Shown piece after piece: positions 7,528 to 19,129 of a DNA stretch of 64,000 bases. Each line of letters begins with the position of its first letter. Position 1 is the first letter of the stretch. Source of the DNA: Geodermatophilus obscurus (GTDB lineage Bacteria > Actinomycetota > Actinomycetes > Mycobacteriales > Geodermatophilaceae); NCBI RefSeq assembly GCF_900143215.1, contig NZ_FRDM01000001.1:124001-188000 (forward strand), written 5' to 3'. The position numbers and the translations under genes were made by a program. The notes beneath the pieces are model-generated. The model saw only the letters and a list, made by a program, of their open reading frames with translations. It did not search any database and was not told the origin of the DNA.

Positions 7528-8739
7528 GTGCCCCGTGCCGCCCCCGTCGCCGACCGAGCGGCCTCGCCGGCCCCGGGCTCGGTGCGGACCGCCCTGCGCC
7601 ACCCGGTCGGGACCCTCCGGTGGCTGTGGCCGGCCTACGTCACGCCGGGCCGTCCCGGCCGCCCGACGACCCAGCAGGAGGTGCGCTGGATCTACTCGGC
7701 GTGGCTGGGGGCCTTCGCGCTCAAGATGCTCGGCTCGTCGTGGGACGTCTCCTGGCACTTCAGGTGGCTCCGCGACGACCTGGCCCCGCCGCACCTGCTC
7801 AACTCCGCCGGTACCGTCGTGGTCGTCGCGCTGGTGCTCTTCTCCAGCTACACCGGCTACGGCGTCGACCGCCGCGCGCTGCGGCTGATGCAGGGAGGCA
7901 CGGCGGTCTTCCTCCTCGCCGTCCCGATCGACATCGTCAACCACCGGATCAACGGGCTGGACATCACCAGCTGGAGCCCCAGCCACGCGCTGCTGTACCT
8001 CGGGACGGCGGTCATGCTGGCCGGAGCGGTCCGCGGCTGGTGGCTGTACGCCGCGCCGGGGCGCACCCGGAACCTGGTCGCCCTGGGCCTGTGGCTGTTC
8101 TTCGTCGAGAACGCCGTCTTCCCGAACCAGCACCAGGAGTACGGCGTCCTGTCGCTGCGCGCCTACGAGGCCGGCCGGACGACGGCCGAGCAGCAGCTGC
8201 TGGACTTCGCCGTCGCCCAGGCGCAGAGCCCGACGTCGTTCATGCTCCCCGTGCCGTCCTGGGTGCACCCGGCCTGGCTGCTGTGCGCCGGGCTGTTCTC
8301 CCTCGTCGTCGTCCGGCGGGTGACCGGCCTGCGCTGGGCCGCGACCGTCGTCGCCGCCGCCTACCTGGCCTACCGCGCCGCCACGTGGCTGGGACTGGTC
8401 GTGATCGGCTTCCCGCCGTCGGTGCTGCCGCTGGCGCTGCTCGCGGGCGCGGTCGCCGTCGACCTGGCTGTCTCTCACCGGCTGCCCGGCTGGTTGGCCG
8501 GACCGCTGGTGGCCGCGGTCACCTATCTGGCCGGCGCCCTGCTCGCCGCCGTCGGTGCCCTGCCCCCGTGGAACTGGGAGCCGGAGGTGGTGCTGCTCAC
8601 CGGCGCGGGGTTCACGCTGCTCTGGGCGGGCCTCGACGCCGTCGTCCGCAGCCGCTCGCTGGCCGCCTGGTGCACGCCCCTGGAGGAACACGGGGACACC
8701 CCGGCCGCCCCGGCAACGGGCGGCGCGCCGACCCGCTGA
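7528..8739 (+). CDS. polytopic membrane protein with intramembrane His/Asp motifs
   Basis: 403 residues from GTG 7528, with CAGGAG seven bases upstream. It has roughly nine to ten hydrophobic helices. Conserved-looking polar motifs lie at helix ends: [35 protein letters not shown] and [13 protein letters not shown]. The regular spacing of His, Asp and Trp in the first half recalls membrane metalloproteins, but I cannot assign a family. The last 40 residues are a cytoplasmic Pro/Ala tail. It is followed after 125 bp by another membrane-anchored protein in the same direction; they could be co-transcribed. The role is unknown; metal or heme binding is inference. Confidence 0.6.
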   Translation: MPRAAPVADRAASPAPGSVRTALRHPVGTLRWLWPAYVTPGRPGRPTTQQEVRWIYSAWLGAFALKMLGSSWDVSWHFRWLRDDLAPPHLLNSAGTVVVVALVLFSSYTGYGVDRRALRLMQGGTAVFLLAVPIDIVNHRINGLDITSWSPSHALLYLGTAVMLAGAVRGWWLYAAPGRTRNLVALGLWLFFVENAVFPNQHQEYGVLSLRAYEAGRTTAEQQLLDFAVAQAQSPTSFMLPVPSWVHPAWLLCAGLFSLVVVRRVTGLRWAATVVAAAYLAYRAATWLGLVVIGFPPSVLPLALLAGAVAVDLAVSHRLPGWLAGPLVAAVTYLAGALLAAVGALPPWNWEPEVVLLTGAGFTLLWAGLDAVVRSRSLAAWCTPLEEHGDTPAAPATGGAPTR

Positions 8740-8864
8740 GCGTCCCGGACCGTCCCGTCACATGCCGTAGCGTCGGAGCCGGCCCTGCCGGTGACCGCGC
8801 TGCGGTCCGGCGCTCCGCGGCCACGCGCCGCCTCACCGCCCCTGCTCGCTCCCGGAGGACCGAC

Positions 8865-10634
8865 GTGCTGGCCCTGACCCCCCGGCCGCTGCAGACGGCG
8901 GGGGAGCGTGCGCTCTTCGCCGAACTGGCCCGCTGGGACACCGGCGGCGCGGTCCGGGGTGCGGTCGTCGCCTCGCTGCCGGTCCTCGACGGGCCGGTGG
9001 GCCGCCGGATCTCCGACGCGGTGCTCTTCGTGCCCGAGGGGCTGGCCGTCGTCCGCATCGCCGAGGTGCCCCGGCAGCGCGGCGTGGTCACCGCGCTGCC
9101 CGAGGCGTCGTGGACCATCGGCCCCGAGGCCGGCCGCCCGGGCGAGGTGCTGCAGCTCTCCGGGGGCGGGTCCACCCCGCTGGACGGGCTGATGCGCGCC
9201 GGCATGGACACCGCCGTGCGGCTGCGCCGCGCCGGCCTGGAGCCGGGCCGGATCGCCCGGCTGACCGTGCTGGTCGGCGACCTCTCCGGCCTGGTCCCCG
9301 CCGACGGCGACCTGGGCGAGGGTGACCAGGTCGCGCTGCTCGAGACCCGCTCGCTGCTGCTGGGCATCGCCCGCTCGGCCCGCTACACCGGCGTCGCCAA
9401 CCCGCGCCTGTGGACGACGGCCGACGTGCGCGCCGCCCTCGAGGCCCTCGAGCTCGACGGCCGGGTGCCGACCACCCAGGAGCTCAACGGCGAGGGCTTC
9501 CCCTACTCGCCCTACGTGCTGCGGACGCCCGAGCTGCTCGCCCCGGCCGCGATGGCCGCGGCGGTGGTGGGGACGGAGGTCGGGGGAGCGGCCCCGGTGC
9601 CGGCGGCGCACCACCCGGCGCCGCACGCCGCCGCGCCCGAGCCGCTGCGTCCGCTGGTCGACCCGGCGGCCGCCGCGGCGGTGGCCGCTGCCGCGATCCG
9701 CGCCGACGAGGAGGCCGCCCGCGCCGCAGCCCCCGCCTACGCGTGCGCCCGGGACCTGGCCGTCGCCCCGCCGGCCCGGCCGCTGGACACCCTCGTCGGG
9801 CCCACCGCCGGCGTGCGCGAGGACGAGAGCGGTGGCATCGGCGGGCTGTTCACCGGCGGAGAGCCGGTCGACGCCGAGCCGATCGCCTCCCAGCCCGCTG
9901 TGCCGCCGGCCCGCGTCGAGCCCCCGGCCGCGCCGCCCGCCTCCGGTGCCCGGCCCGTCGCCGTTCCCGTGGCCGCGCCGCGCCGGCGGCAGCGCTCGCC
10001 GCGGCGCACCGCGCTGTTCGTCGCGGCCGCCCTGCTGCTCGTCGTCCTCCTCGGGTTGGGCGTGACCACACTGTTCGGCGGGGACGACGAGGCGAGCGCC
10101 GGTGCGTCGCCGTCCACCGCCGCGCAGACCGGAGCGCGCGCCGGGACCGGCGGCGGGCCGCAGCCCGGGCAGATCGAGACGGTCGACGGCCGCACCTTCG
10201 TCCTCCAGCGGGTGCAGAGCGACCCGACCTGCGTCGGCAACGCCTATGGCACGGTGGCCGGCTTCTTCGCCGCCACCGACTGCGCGGGCCTGGCGCGGGC
10301 GCTGTACTCGACCGACGTCGGCGGCCGGCCGGTCGTCGTCTCGGTGTCGGCGGCCGACATGGGTGAGCAGAGCGGCGCCCTGGCGCTGCGCGCGCTGACC
10401 GACCAGAACGGCAGCGGCAACGTCAGCGACCTGCTGCGCGAGGGCGTCCGCTACCCGGGCGGTCCCGCGCAGCTGTCCGCAGCCGAGTACGCCAGCGCCG
10501 TGTCGGGCAGCACCGTGACGATCGTCGAGACCGCCTGGGCCGGGCCCGGGTCGACCAGCTCGACCGCCGACCTCGACGTCGTCGCCTCGACCGCGCTGGC
10601 GCTGCCCCTGCCGGCGCCGGTTTCCGGCGGCTAA
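8865..10634 (+). CDS. NERD-like, single-pass membrane-anchored protein
   Basis: 589 residues from GTG 8865 with GGAGG six bases upstream. The N-terminal 200 residues (GERALFAELARWDTGGAVRG, ISDAVLFVPEGLAVVRIAEV) resemble the nuclease-related NERD fold in its opening helix and strand pattern. I do not see the full catalytic set, so this is tentative. A Pro/Ala-rich linker of about 170 residues follows, then one transmembrane helix (TALFVAAALLLVVLLGLGV, about 383-405). The external domain of about 180 residues contains two Cys (DPTCVGNAYG, ATDCAGLARAL), a probable disulfide. The topology suggests a cytoplasmic sensor or enzyme head coupled to an extracellular domain. Function unknown. Confidence 0.6.
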   Translation: MLALTPRPLQTAGERALFAELARWDTGGAVRGAVVASLPVLDGPVGRRISDAVLFVPEGLAVVRIAEVPRQRGVVTALPEASWTIGPEAGRPGEVLQLSGGGSTPLDGLMRAGMDTAVRLRRAGLEPGRIARLTVLVGDLSGLVPADGDLGEGDQVALLETRSLLLGIARSARYTGVANPRLWTTADVRAALEALELDGRVPTTQELNGEGFPYSPYVLRTPELLAPAAMAAAVVGTEVGGAAPVPAAHHPAPHAAAPEPLRPLVDPAAAAAVAAAAIRADEEAARAAAPAYACARDLAVAPPARPLDTLVGPTAGVREDESGGIGGLFTGGEPVDAEPIASQPAVPPARVEPPAAPPASGARPVAVPVAAPRRRQRSPRRTALFVAAALLLVVLLGLGVTTLFGGDDEASAGASPSTAAQTGARAGTGGGPQPGQIETVDGRTFVLQRVQSDPTCVGNAYGTVAGFFAATDCAGLARALYSTDVGGRPVVVSVSAADMGEQSGALALRALTDQNGSGNVSDLLREGVRYPGGPAQLSAAEYASAVSGSTVTIVETAWAGPGSTSSTADLDVVASTALALPLPAPVSGG

Positions 10635-10648
10635 CGGCGGCTCTGGCC

Positions 10649-10739
10649 ATGATCAGGTGACCTGATCATCGAGTGTCCTCCCTCACCGCAGGAGGTCGGG
10701 GAGGACACCGCACGATCAGGGACCTCCTCACCTGATCAT
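10649..10739. repeat. cluster of three nested palindromes
   Basis: P1: 10649-10658 and 10660-10669 are 10-bp arms around a single base (ATGATCAGGT/ACCTGATCAT). P2: GTGTCCTCCC (10673-10682) pairs with GGGAGGACAC (10699-10708). P3: GATCAGG (10714-10720) pairs with CCTGATC (10731-10737). The ACCTGATCATC end of P1 recurs at the end of P3. It lies between convergent genes. It could act as a bidirectional terminator, but P1 looks more like a dimer-binding operator or REP-type element. Confidence 0.75.
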
Positions 10740-10781
10740 CCTCGACGCCGACGAGACGTCACCGGGACGCCGACGACACGC

Positions 10782-11378
10782 CTACGTCGCGGTCGCGGCG
10801 GCCTCGGCCATCGCAGCCAGCAGCGCCGCCGTCCGCCGGCGGGGCAGTCGCCCGGCGCTGTGCGGGGTCGAGTTGACCAAGCCGAAGACGGCGTGCGCCC
10901 GGGCCCGGTTGGTCGCGGCGTCCGAGGCCGGGTGCACCCGCCCCAGGACGTCGACCCAGACCTCCACGTAGCGGCGCTGCAGCCGGCGCACCTGCGCGGC
11001 GTCCTCGTCGGCCAGCGAGCCGAGATCGCGGTCGTGCACGGTGATCAGCGCGGGGTTGTCCAGCGCGAAGTCGACCTGGAAGGTGATCAGCGTGCGCAGC
11101 TGCGCCATCGGGTCGTCGCCGGCGGCGGCCACCCGGGCGGTGCCGCCCTCGAGCAGGCGCTCGCTGATCCGCAGCAGCATCTCGGCGAGCATCGCGTCCT
11201 TGCTGGCGAAGTGCCGGTAGATGGCCGGGCCGGTCACCCCGACGGCCGCGCCGACGTCGTCCACCCCCACGGCGCGCGAGCCGCGCTCGGCGAACAGCTG
11301 TGCGGCCGCCTGCAGGATCTGCTCGCGGCGCGACGGGCGGGCCGCGTCCGCGTGCAGCGCGGTGTTGGCCTCCGTCAC
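10782..11378 (-). CDS. TetR-family regulator of the adjacent acyl-CoA carboxylase operon
   Basis: 198 residues from a GTG at 11376-11378. The helix-turn-helix occupies about residues 18-65 (REQILQAAAQLFAERGSRAV, VTGPAIYRHFASKDAML). The C-terminal ligand domain is all-helical. It is transcribed divergently from accD1 with only 57 bp between the starts, and two near-palindromes in that gap (11389-11402, 11411-11426) fit TetR operators. The expected role is repression of the leucine/branched acyl-CoA genes with relief by an acyl-CoA; this follows from position, not from ligand residues. Confidence 0.88.
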   Translation of the reverse strand: MTEANTALHADAARPSRREQILQAAAQLFAERGSRAVGVDDVGAAVGVTGPAIYRHFASKDAMLAEMLLRISERLLEGGTARVAAAGDDPMAQLRTLITFQVDFALDNPALITVHDRDLGSLADEDAAQVRRLQRRYVEVWVDVLGRVHPASDAATNRARAHAVFGLVNSTPHSAGRLPRRRTAALLAAMAEAAATAT

Positions 11379-11388
11379 GGCGGCGATG

Positions 11389-11426
11389 TTAACGCTCGTT
11401 GACCCCGCTCGTGAACCACGGTTAAC
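11389..11426. promoter_or_regulatory. paired TetR-type operators in the divergent promoter
   Basis: Site 1, TTAACGCTCGTTGA (11389-11402), has 5 of 7 symmetric pairs and fits TNAACGNNCGTTNA. Site 2, GTGAACCACGGTTAAC (11411-11426), has 6 of 8. Together they fill the 57-bp gap between the regulator and accD1, and site 2 ends 9 nt before the accD1 GTG. Confidence 0.6.
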
Positions 11427-11435
11427 ATCCCGGCC

Positions 11436-13049
11436 GTGGACGCCCCCGTGCTGGCCGGCAGGCCGACGACCGACGGCGCGGCCGCCGCGCGGAACGCCGA
11501 GGCGCACGCCGGGCTCGTCGCCGACCTCGCCGAGCAGCTGCGCCGGGTGGCGCTCGGCGGCGGCGAGCGGGCCCGCGAGCGGCACACCGCGCGGGGCAAG
11601 CTGCTGCCGCGCGAGCGGGTCGACGCGCTGCTCGACCCGGGCAGCCCGTTCCTGGAGCTCTCGCCGCTGGCCGCGCACGGCATGTACGGCGGCGAGGCGC
11701 CGGCCGCCGGGATCATCACCGGCATCGGGCGGGTCGCCGGGCGCGAGGTCGTCGTCGTCGCCAACGACGCCACCGTCAAGGGCGGCACCTACTACCCGAT
11801 GACGGTCAAGAAGCACCTGCGCGCCCAGGAGGTGGCGCTGCACAACCGGCTGCCCTGCGTCTACCTGGTCGACTCCGGGGGCGCCTTCCTGCCGATGCAG
11901 GACGAGGTCTTCCCCGACCGCGAGCACTTCGGCCGGATCTTCTACAACCAGGCCACGATGTCGAAGGCCGGCGTCGCGCAGATCGCCGCCGTCCTCGGCT
12001 CGTGCACCGCCGGTGGCGCCTACGTCCCGGCGATGAGCGACGAGGCGGTCATCGTCCGCGAGCAGGGCACGATCTTCCTCGGCGGCCCGCCGCTGGTGAA
12101 GGCGGCGACCGGTGAGGTGGTCACCGCCGAGGAACTCGGCGGCGGGGACCTGCACAGCCGGGTCAGCGGGGTCACCGACCACCTGGCCGAGGACGACGCG
12201 CACGCGCTGCAGCTGGTCCGCCAGATCGTCGGCACCCTCGGCCCGCGCGCACCCCGGCCGTGGGACGTCGAACCGGCCGAGGAACCGCTGCACCCGCCGG
12301 AGTCGCTCTACGACGTGGTGCCGCCCGACCCGCGCACGCCCTACGACGTCCGCGAGGTGATCGCCCGGCTGGTCGACGGCAGCCGGTTCGCCGAGTTCAA
12401 GCCGCTCTACGGGCAGACGCTGGTCACCGGCTTCGCCCGGCTGCACGGCCATCCGGTCGGCATCGTCGCCAACAACGGCGTGCTGTTCGCCGAGTCCGCG
12501 CTCAAGGGCGCGCACTTCATCGAGCTGTGCGACCAGCGGTCGATCCCGCTGCTGTTCCTGCAGAACATCTCCGGGTTCATGGTCGGCCGCGACTACGAGG
12601 CCGGGGGCATCGCCAAGCACGGCGCGAAGATGGTCACCGCCGTCGCCTGCGCCCGGGTGCCCAAGCTGACCGTCGTCATCGGCGGCTCCTTCGGCGCCGG
12701 CAACTACTCGATGTGCGGCCGCGCCTACTCGCCCCGGTTCCTCTTCACCTGGCCCAACGCCCGCATCTCGGTCATGGGCGGGGACCAGGCGGCCTCGGTG
12801 CTGGCCCAGGTCCGCCGCGACGGCCTGGAGGCCCGCGGCGAGCAGTGGCCGGCCGACGAGGAGGAGGCGTTCAAGAAGCCGATCCGCGACCAGTACGAGA
12901 CCCAGGGCCACCCCTACTACGCCACCGCCCGGCTGTGGGACGACGGCGTTCTCGACCCCGCGCAGACCCGCACCGTGCTCGGCCTGGCCCTGTCCGCCTG
13001 CGCGAACGCGCCCCTCGAGGAGGTCGGCTATGGCGTCTTCCGGATGTGA
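11436..13049 (+). CDS. accD1: acyl-CoA carboxylase carboxyltransferase (methylcrotonyl-CoA carboxylase beta type)
   Basis: 537 residues, the usual length for MCC-beta. It transfers carboxyl from biotin on AccA1 to 3-methylcrotonyl-CoA in leucine breakdown. Both crotonase-like halves are present, with acyl-CoA oxyanion-type motifs [17 protein letters not shown] in the N-half and [16 protein letters not shown] in the C-half. The MCC-like [19 protein letters not shown] segment is also present. It starts on a GTG just downstream of the TetR operators and may be leaderless or have a very short leader. In mycobacteria accD1, accA1 and fadE19 are contiguous; here a ferritin and a small gene are inserted before accA1. 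Propionyl- or geranyl-CoA as substrate is less likely on motif grounds. Confidence 0.88.
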   Translation: MDAPVLAGRPTTDGAAAARNAEAHAGLVADLAEQLRRVALGGGERARERHTARGKLLPRERVDALLDPGSPFLELSPLAAHGMYGGEAPAAGIITGIGRVAGREVVVVANDATVKGGTYYPMTVKKHLRAQEVALHNRLPCVYLVDSGGAFLPMQDEVFPDREHFGRIFYNQATMSKAGVAQIAAVLGSCTAGGAYVPAMSDEAVIVREQGTIFLGGPPLVKAATGEVVTAEELGGGDLHSRVSGVTDHLAEDDAHALQLVRQIVGTLGPRAPRPWDVEPAEEPLHPPESLYDVVPPDPRTPYDVREVIARLVDGSRFAEFKPLYGQTLVTGFARLHGHPVGIVANNGVLFAESALKGAHFIELCDQRSIPLLFLQNISGFMVGRDYEAGGIAKHGAKMVTAVACARVPKLTVVIGGSFGAGNYSMCGRAYSPRFLFTWPNARISVMGGDQAASVLAQVRRDGLEARGEQWPADEEEAFKKPIRDQYETQGHPYYATARLWDDGVLDPAQTRTVLGLALSACANAPLEEVGYGVFRM

Positions 13050-13068
13050 GCGGCGGATCGCCGCCGGT

Positions 13069-13593
13069 TCACGCCCCTGCGACCGGTGGCGCGGTCGGGT
13101 CGGCGGCCTCGGCGGTGACCTCCCGGAGCACGTAGTCCTCGATCGTCTCCAGGTCGTGGGTGGAGCGCTTCACGATGGTGAGCAGGTCGCTCATCTTGCT
13201 GACCTCCTCGATCTGCTCCTTGATGAACCACTGCATGAACTGATCGGAGGCGAAGTCGTTCTCCCGCCGGGCGACACCGATGAGCGCGTTGATCTGCTCG
13301 GTGACCCGCTTCTCCTGCTCCAGGGCGAGCGCCACGGGGGCGACGACGTCGGTGAACTCGTTGACCGGGGCGGGGATGCCCGGGATGCGGACCGGCGCGT
13401 CGGAGTCCAGCAGGTACTTGACCATCATCATGGCGTGCTCGCGCTCCTCGAGCGCCTGGTCGAAGAAGAGCTGCGCCGTCCTCGGCATGGTCAGCTCGTC
13501 GAAGTAGACGGCGCACGCCACGTACTGCTGGTGCGCGGCGAACTCGTTGCCGATCTGCGTGTTCAACAGCTCGACGAAGGCAGAGGCGGCCAT
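13069..13593 (-). CDS. ferritin (iron storage)
   Basis: 174 residues, four-helix non-heme ferritin of the mycobacterial BfrB type. Ferroxidase ligands are visible: the Glu of NTQIGNEFAAHQQY, the Glu and His of ALEEREHAMMM, and the Glu of LALEQEKRVTEQIN. FASDQFMQWFIKEQIEE completes the bundle. It oxidises Fe(II) and stores Fe(III) in a 24-mer cage. It is convergent with accD1 and divergent from the Cys-rich small gene. A candidate IdeR/DtxR box (13669-13687) lies about 76 bp upstream. In mycobacteria IdeR activates bfrB, so a similar arrangement is plausible. Confidence 0.93.
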   Translation of the reverse strand: MAASAFVELLNTQIGNEFAAHQQYVACAVYFDELTMPRTAQLFFDQALEEREHAMMMVKYLLDSDAPVRIPGIPAPVNEFTDVVAPVALALEQEKRVTEQINALIGVARRENDFASDQFMQWFIKEQIEEVSKMSDLLTIVKRSTHDLETIEDYVLREVTAEAADPTAPPVAGA

Positions 13594-13668
13594 CGGGACT
13601 CCCGGACGTGTGAGGTGGCGTTCACCGCACGCTATCCGGTGACACGCCGGTGCCCATGGACCACTGGA

Positions 13669-13687
13669 GAAGGCGAGGCTAACCTCA
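13669..13687. promoter_or_regulatory. candidate IdeR/DtxR iron box
   Basis: The 19-mer, with core AGGCGAGGCTAACCT, matches 14 of 19 positions of the consensus TWAGGTWAGSCTWACCTWA, including an uninterrupted AGGCTAACCT half. It lies 76 bp upstream of ferritin and 4 nt upstream of the divergent GTG of the small gene, where bound repressor would block initiation. Confidence 0.6.
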
Positions 13688-13691
13688 CCGA

Positions 13692-13877
13692 GTGGCCAAG
13701 TCCGCGCGCATGCCCAAGAAGAAGTGCTGCCAGGACAAGCCGCGCTGCAAGCGGTGCCCCCTGCGGGCCCTCGCCGAGGGGACGCTCCCGCCGGGCTACA
13801 CGGTCAAGAAGCGCCGCCTGGTCAAGCTGGACAAGGCCGACAGGGTGCTCGCGAAGAGCACCCGGAAGGCTGCCTGA
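13692..13877 (+). CDS. small basic Cys-rich protein, 61 aa
   Basis: Starts at GTG 13692. It has MPKKKCCQDKPRCKRCPLRA near the N-terminus: four cysteines in a CC-x5-C-x2-C pattern, embedded in Lys/Arg. A C-terminal KKRRLVKLDKADRVLAKS follows. The pattern suggests a small zinc or iron-sulfur binding, possibly nucleic-acid-binding protein. Short proteins of this type are conserved in actinobacteria without an assigned function. A candidate iron box ends four bases before the start codon, so iron-dependent repression is predicted. No classical ribosome site is separable from the box. Divergent from ferritin. Confidence 0.65.
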   Translation: MAKSARMPKKKCCQDKPRCKRCPLRALAEGTLPPGYTVKKRRLVKLDKADRVLAKSTRKAA

Positions 13878-13920
13878 CCCGTCTGGCTCCCGGCGCGCCC
13901 CCGCTGGGGGGTGCTGAGCA

Positions 13921-17090
<3,170 letters not shown>

Positions 17091-17110
17091 CAGCGAGGAT
17101 GCAGGCGGAC

Positions 17111-17144
17111 GGGGTCACCCCGGAGGGACCGCGGCGGTGACCCC
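17111..17144 (+). terminator. hairpin ending the acc/acyl-CoA dehydrogenase operon
   Basis: GGGGTCACC (17111-17119) and GGTGACCCC (17136-17144) form a perfect 9-bp stem 20 nt after the dehydrogenase stop. Confidence 0.65.
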
Positions 17145-17424
17145 GGGGCTGACTGCGGCCCGCCCGGATGCCGAGGTCCCCTGTCCACCCCGTCACCGCC
17201 ACCGTCTCGACGGGACGACCGGTGCGGGCGGCGGGCCGCTGCCGCGGCGACGTGGCCGCACTGACCGACCCGCACGTCCGCCAGGAGGACCCGGTCCATC
17301 CCGGCCGCCGGCCGGACGGGCACGACGCACCCTGGTTCCGCCACGGCCGGCTCGACGTGCGGGGCGGGTCGGGCGCTGGGACGCTCGGGGGACTCACGCC
17401 CTGTCCGGCGTTCGGAGGGATGCC
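17145..17424. other. intergenic region without a supported gene
   Basis: About 280 bases. An 86-codon open frame is present, but its product is Pro/Arg/Gly-rich, lacks a ribosome site and resembles no family. A GGAGGGA site at 17415-17421 belongs to the next gene. Confidence 0.4.
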
Positions 17425-17964
17425 ATGAGCGCTCCGCAGCAGGTCCAGAGCAACCGCCTGGTCGCCGTCATCAACGACGAGAACCGCGAGATGGAGGCGC
17501 TGTTCCAGCAGTTCGAGTCGGAGTGGTCCGACCCGGAGGAGGGCCCTCGGCTCGCCGGGGAGATCATCTACGTGCTGGTTCGCCGCGTGGTGCTACGGGA
17601 GAAGCTCGTCTACCCGGCGATCCAACGATCGCTCGACGACGGGGACGACGTCGTCGACCTCGAGGTCCTCGCCGACGACGAGGTCGAGCGGCTGCTGAAG
17701 CTGATCGCGGACACGCCGACCACGTCGGGGACGTTCGAGCCGTTGGTGGCGCGCCTGATCGAGCAGGTCCGCGAGCGCATGGCGGACGAGCAGGCGGACC
17801 TGTTGCCCCCACTCGTGGAGGCGCTCGGCGCCGAGGACGCGGACGAGCTCGGGAACGAGCTGGCGCGGGCCCGGGATGCCGCGCCGTCCGCCCCCGAGAA
17901 CGCCCATGGGGGCCCCGACGTCGTCGAGCGGTTCCGCGCGCAGGTGTCCACCAGCACCTCCTGA
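17425..17964 (+). CDS. hemerythrin-like four-helix protein lacking metal ligands
   Basis: 179 residues from ATG 17425 with GGAGGGA upstream. The helix pattern matches hemerythrin HHE proteins (ENREMEALFQQFES, VRRVVLREKLVYPAIQ, LEVLADDEVERLLKLI, VRERMADEQADLLPPLVEAL). In that family these segments normally carry His at DH, RH, ADHE and REH. Here all four positions are other residues (Glu/Asn, Arg, Asp, Arg), so iron binding is not expected. The 20-30 residue tail is disordered. It may be a scaffold or sensor derived from an oxygen or iron binder. Monocistronic, closed by a strong hairpin. Confidence 0.65.
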   Translation: MSAPQQVQSNRLVAVINDENREMEALFQQFESEWSDPEEGPRLAGEIIYVLVRRVVLREKLVYPAIQRSLDDGDDVVDLEVLADDEVERLLKLIADTPTTSGTFEPLVARLIEQVRERMADEQADLLPPLVEALGAEDADELGNELARARDAAPSAPENAHGGPDVVERFRAQVSTSTS

Positions 17965-17972
17965 CGCACGAC

Positions 17973-18008
17973 GGTGACCGGCCGGCGACGTCCCGCCGGC
18001 CGGTCACC
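17973..18008 (+). terminator. perfect 14-bp hairpin
   Basis: GGTGACCGGCCGGC (17973-17986) and its exact complement (17995-18008) with an 8-nt loop, 8 nt after the hemerythrin-like stop. Confidence 0.75.
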
Positions 18009-18235
18009 GGAGGGCGGCCGGTTCTCGACGGGCCGCCTCGATCTGCATGGCCGATCCGGCCCGCCCCGGACGTCGCATCCGTGCGAGTCCGGTGGTCTCG
18101 CCGGGTCAGGAGGCGCTCCGCTCGGCAGCCGGCACCGCGCGGCAGCGTGCGGTCCCGCGGCCGGACCCGGGGCTATGGTCGCGGGCGCCTGACACCCAGG
18201 GCGCCCGATCACGACCGGAATGACGGAGACCGCGC

Positions 18236-19090
18236 ATGTGCACGGAGCACACCGGCAGGGTGGCGCAGCAGTGCCGCGACGGGACCGGGGCCGGCTTCTC
18301 CCGGCGGACAGCGCTGGTGGGCGGGGCGGCCGCGGCCGTGACCGCTGCGCTGGCCGGTACCGCTCGGGCCGAGGACCGGACACCGCGAGCCCCGAGCTGG
18401 GGCCGGCGCGGCCTGTGCGACCTCACGCACCCGTTGACCACGAGCCTGCCGATGTTCGTGCCGACCGAGGCCCCGTCGCGCCGCACCGCCGTGACGATCG
18501 AGCAGAACGGCTACTACCAGCAGGAGTGGCGCGTCCTCGAGCACACCGGCACCCACGTCGACGCGCCGGGACACTTCACGCCGGGCGGTCGCCTCGCGCC
18601 CGAGCTGCGGATCGACGAGCTCATCACGCCCGCCGTCGTCATCGACATCAGCACGCGCGCGGCGGACGAGCCCGACACCGTCGTGTCGATCGACGACGTC
18701 CGCGCGCACGAGCAGCGCCACGGCCGCATCCCGGACGGCGCCGCCGTCCTCGTGGACTCCGGCTGGGGCAGCCGGATCGGCGATCCGGCGGCCTACCGCG
18801 GCGCGGACGCGGCCGGGACGCTGCACTTCCCCGGCTTCGGTGCGGACACCTGCGAGTGGCTGCTGGAACGCCGGCGCATCCGCAGCCTCGGCGTCGACAC
18901 GCTCAGCATCGACCCGGGCGTGTCCACGACCTTCGACACCCACCTGCTGCTCACCGGCGCCGACCGCTACGGGCTGGAAAACCTCGCCCACCTCGACCGC
19001 ATCCCACCCACGGGCGCGACGATCGTGGTCGGCCTCATCCCGTTCGAGGAGGGCTCGGGCGGTCCCGCGCGCGTCTTCGCCTCCTGGTGA
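18236..19090 (+). CDS. Tat-exported cyclase/kynurenine formamidase-like hydrolase
   Basis: 284 residues. A twin-arginine signal (FSRRTALVGGAAAAVTAALA, then ARA) spans about residues 21-45, so the enzyme should be exported folded. The mature part has the cyclase-family metal motif HTGTHVDAPGHF near residues 103-114, plus LCDLTHPL at the start, VLVDSGWGSR and GVDTLSIDPG further on. Family members are Mn/Zn amidohydrolases, including kynurenine formamidase and isatin hydrolase. The substrate here is not determinable; a kynureninase gene lies 42 kb away, so a kynurenine link is weak. ATG 18236 was chosen for its ACGGAG upstream. Confidence 0.85.
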   Translation: MCTEHTGRVAQQCRDGTGAGFSRRTALVGGAAAAVTAALAGTARAEDRTPRAPSWGRRGLCDLTHPLTTSLPMFVPTEAPSRRTAVTIEQNGYYQQEWRVLEHTGTHVDAPGHFTPGGRLAPELRIDELITPAVVIDISTRAADEPDTVVSIDDVRAHEQRHGRIPDGAAVLVDSGWGSRIGDPAAYRGADAAGTLHFPGFGADTCEWLLERRRIRSLGVDTLSIDPGVSTTFDTHLLLTGADRYGLENLAHLDRIPPTGATIVVGLIPFEEGSGGPARVFASW

Positions 19091-19129
19091 CCCCGCGGGC
19101 GCGGCGCGCCGGCACGCTCGAGCTCATCG

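Noticed and set aside
10649-10739. CRISPR-like repeat-spacer unit
   Set aside because: The repeats are palindromes with arms of different sequence and no regular spacers; no cas genes occur in the window.
17168-17428. 86-codon plus-strand frame
   Set aside because: Pro/Arg/Gly-rich composition, no upstream ribosome site and overlap with the ribosome site of the next gene.
18236-19090. Kynurenine formamidase working with the kynureninase
   Set aside because: The Tat signal exports this cyclase while kynureninase is cytoplasmic, and the genes are 42 kb apart; the broader cyclase-family name is safer.
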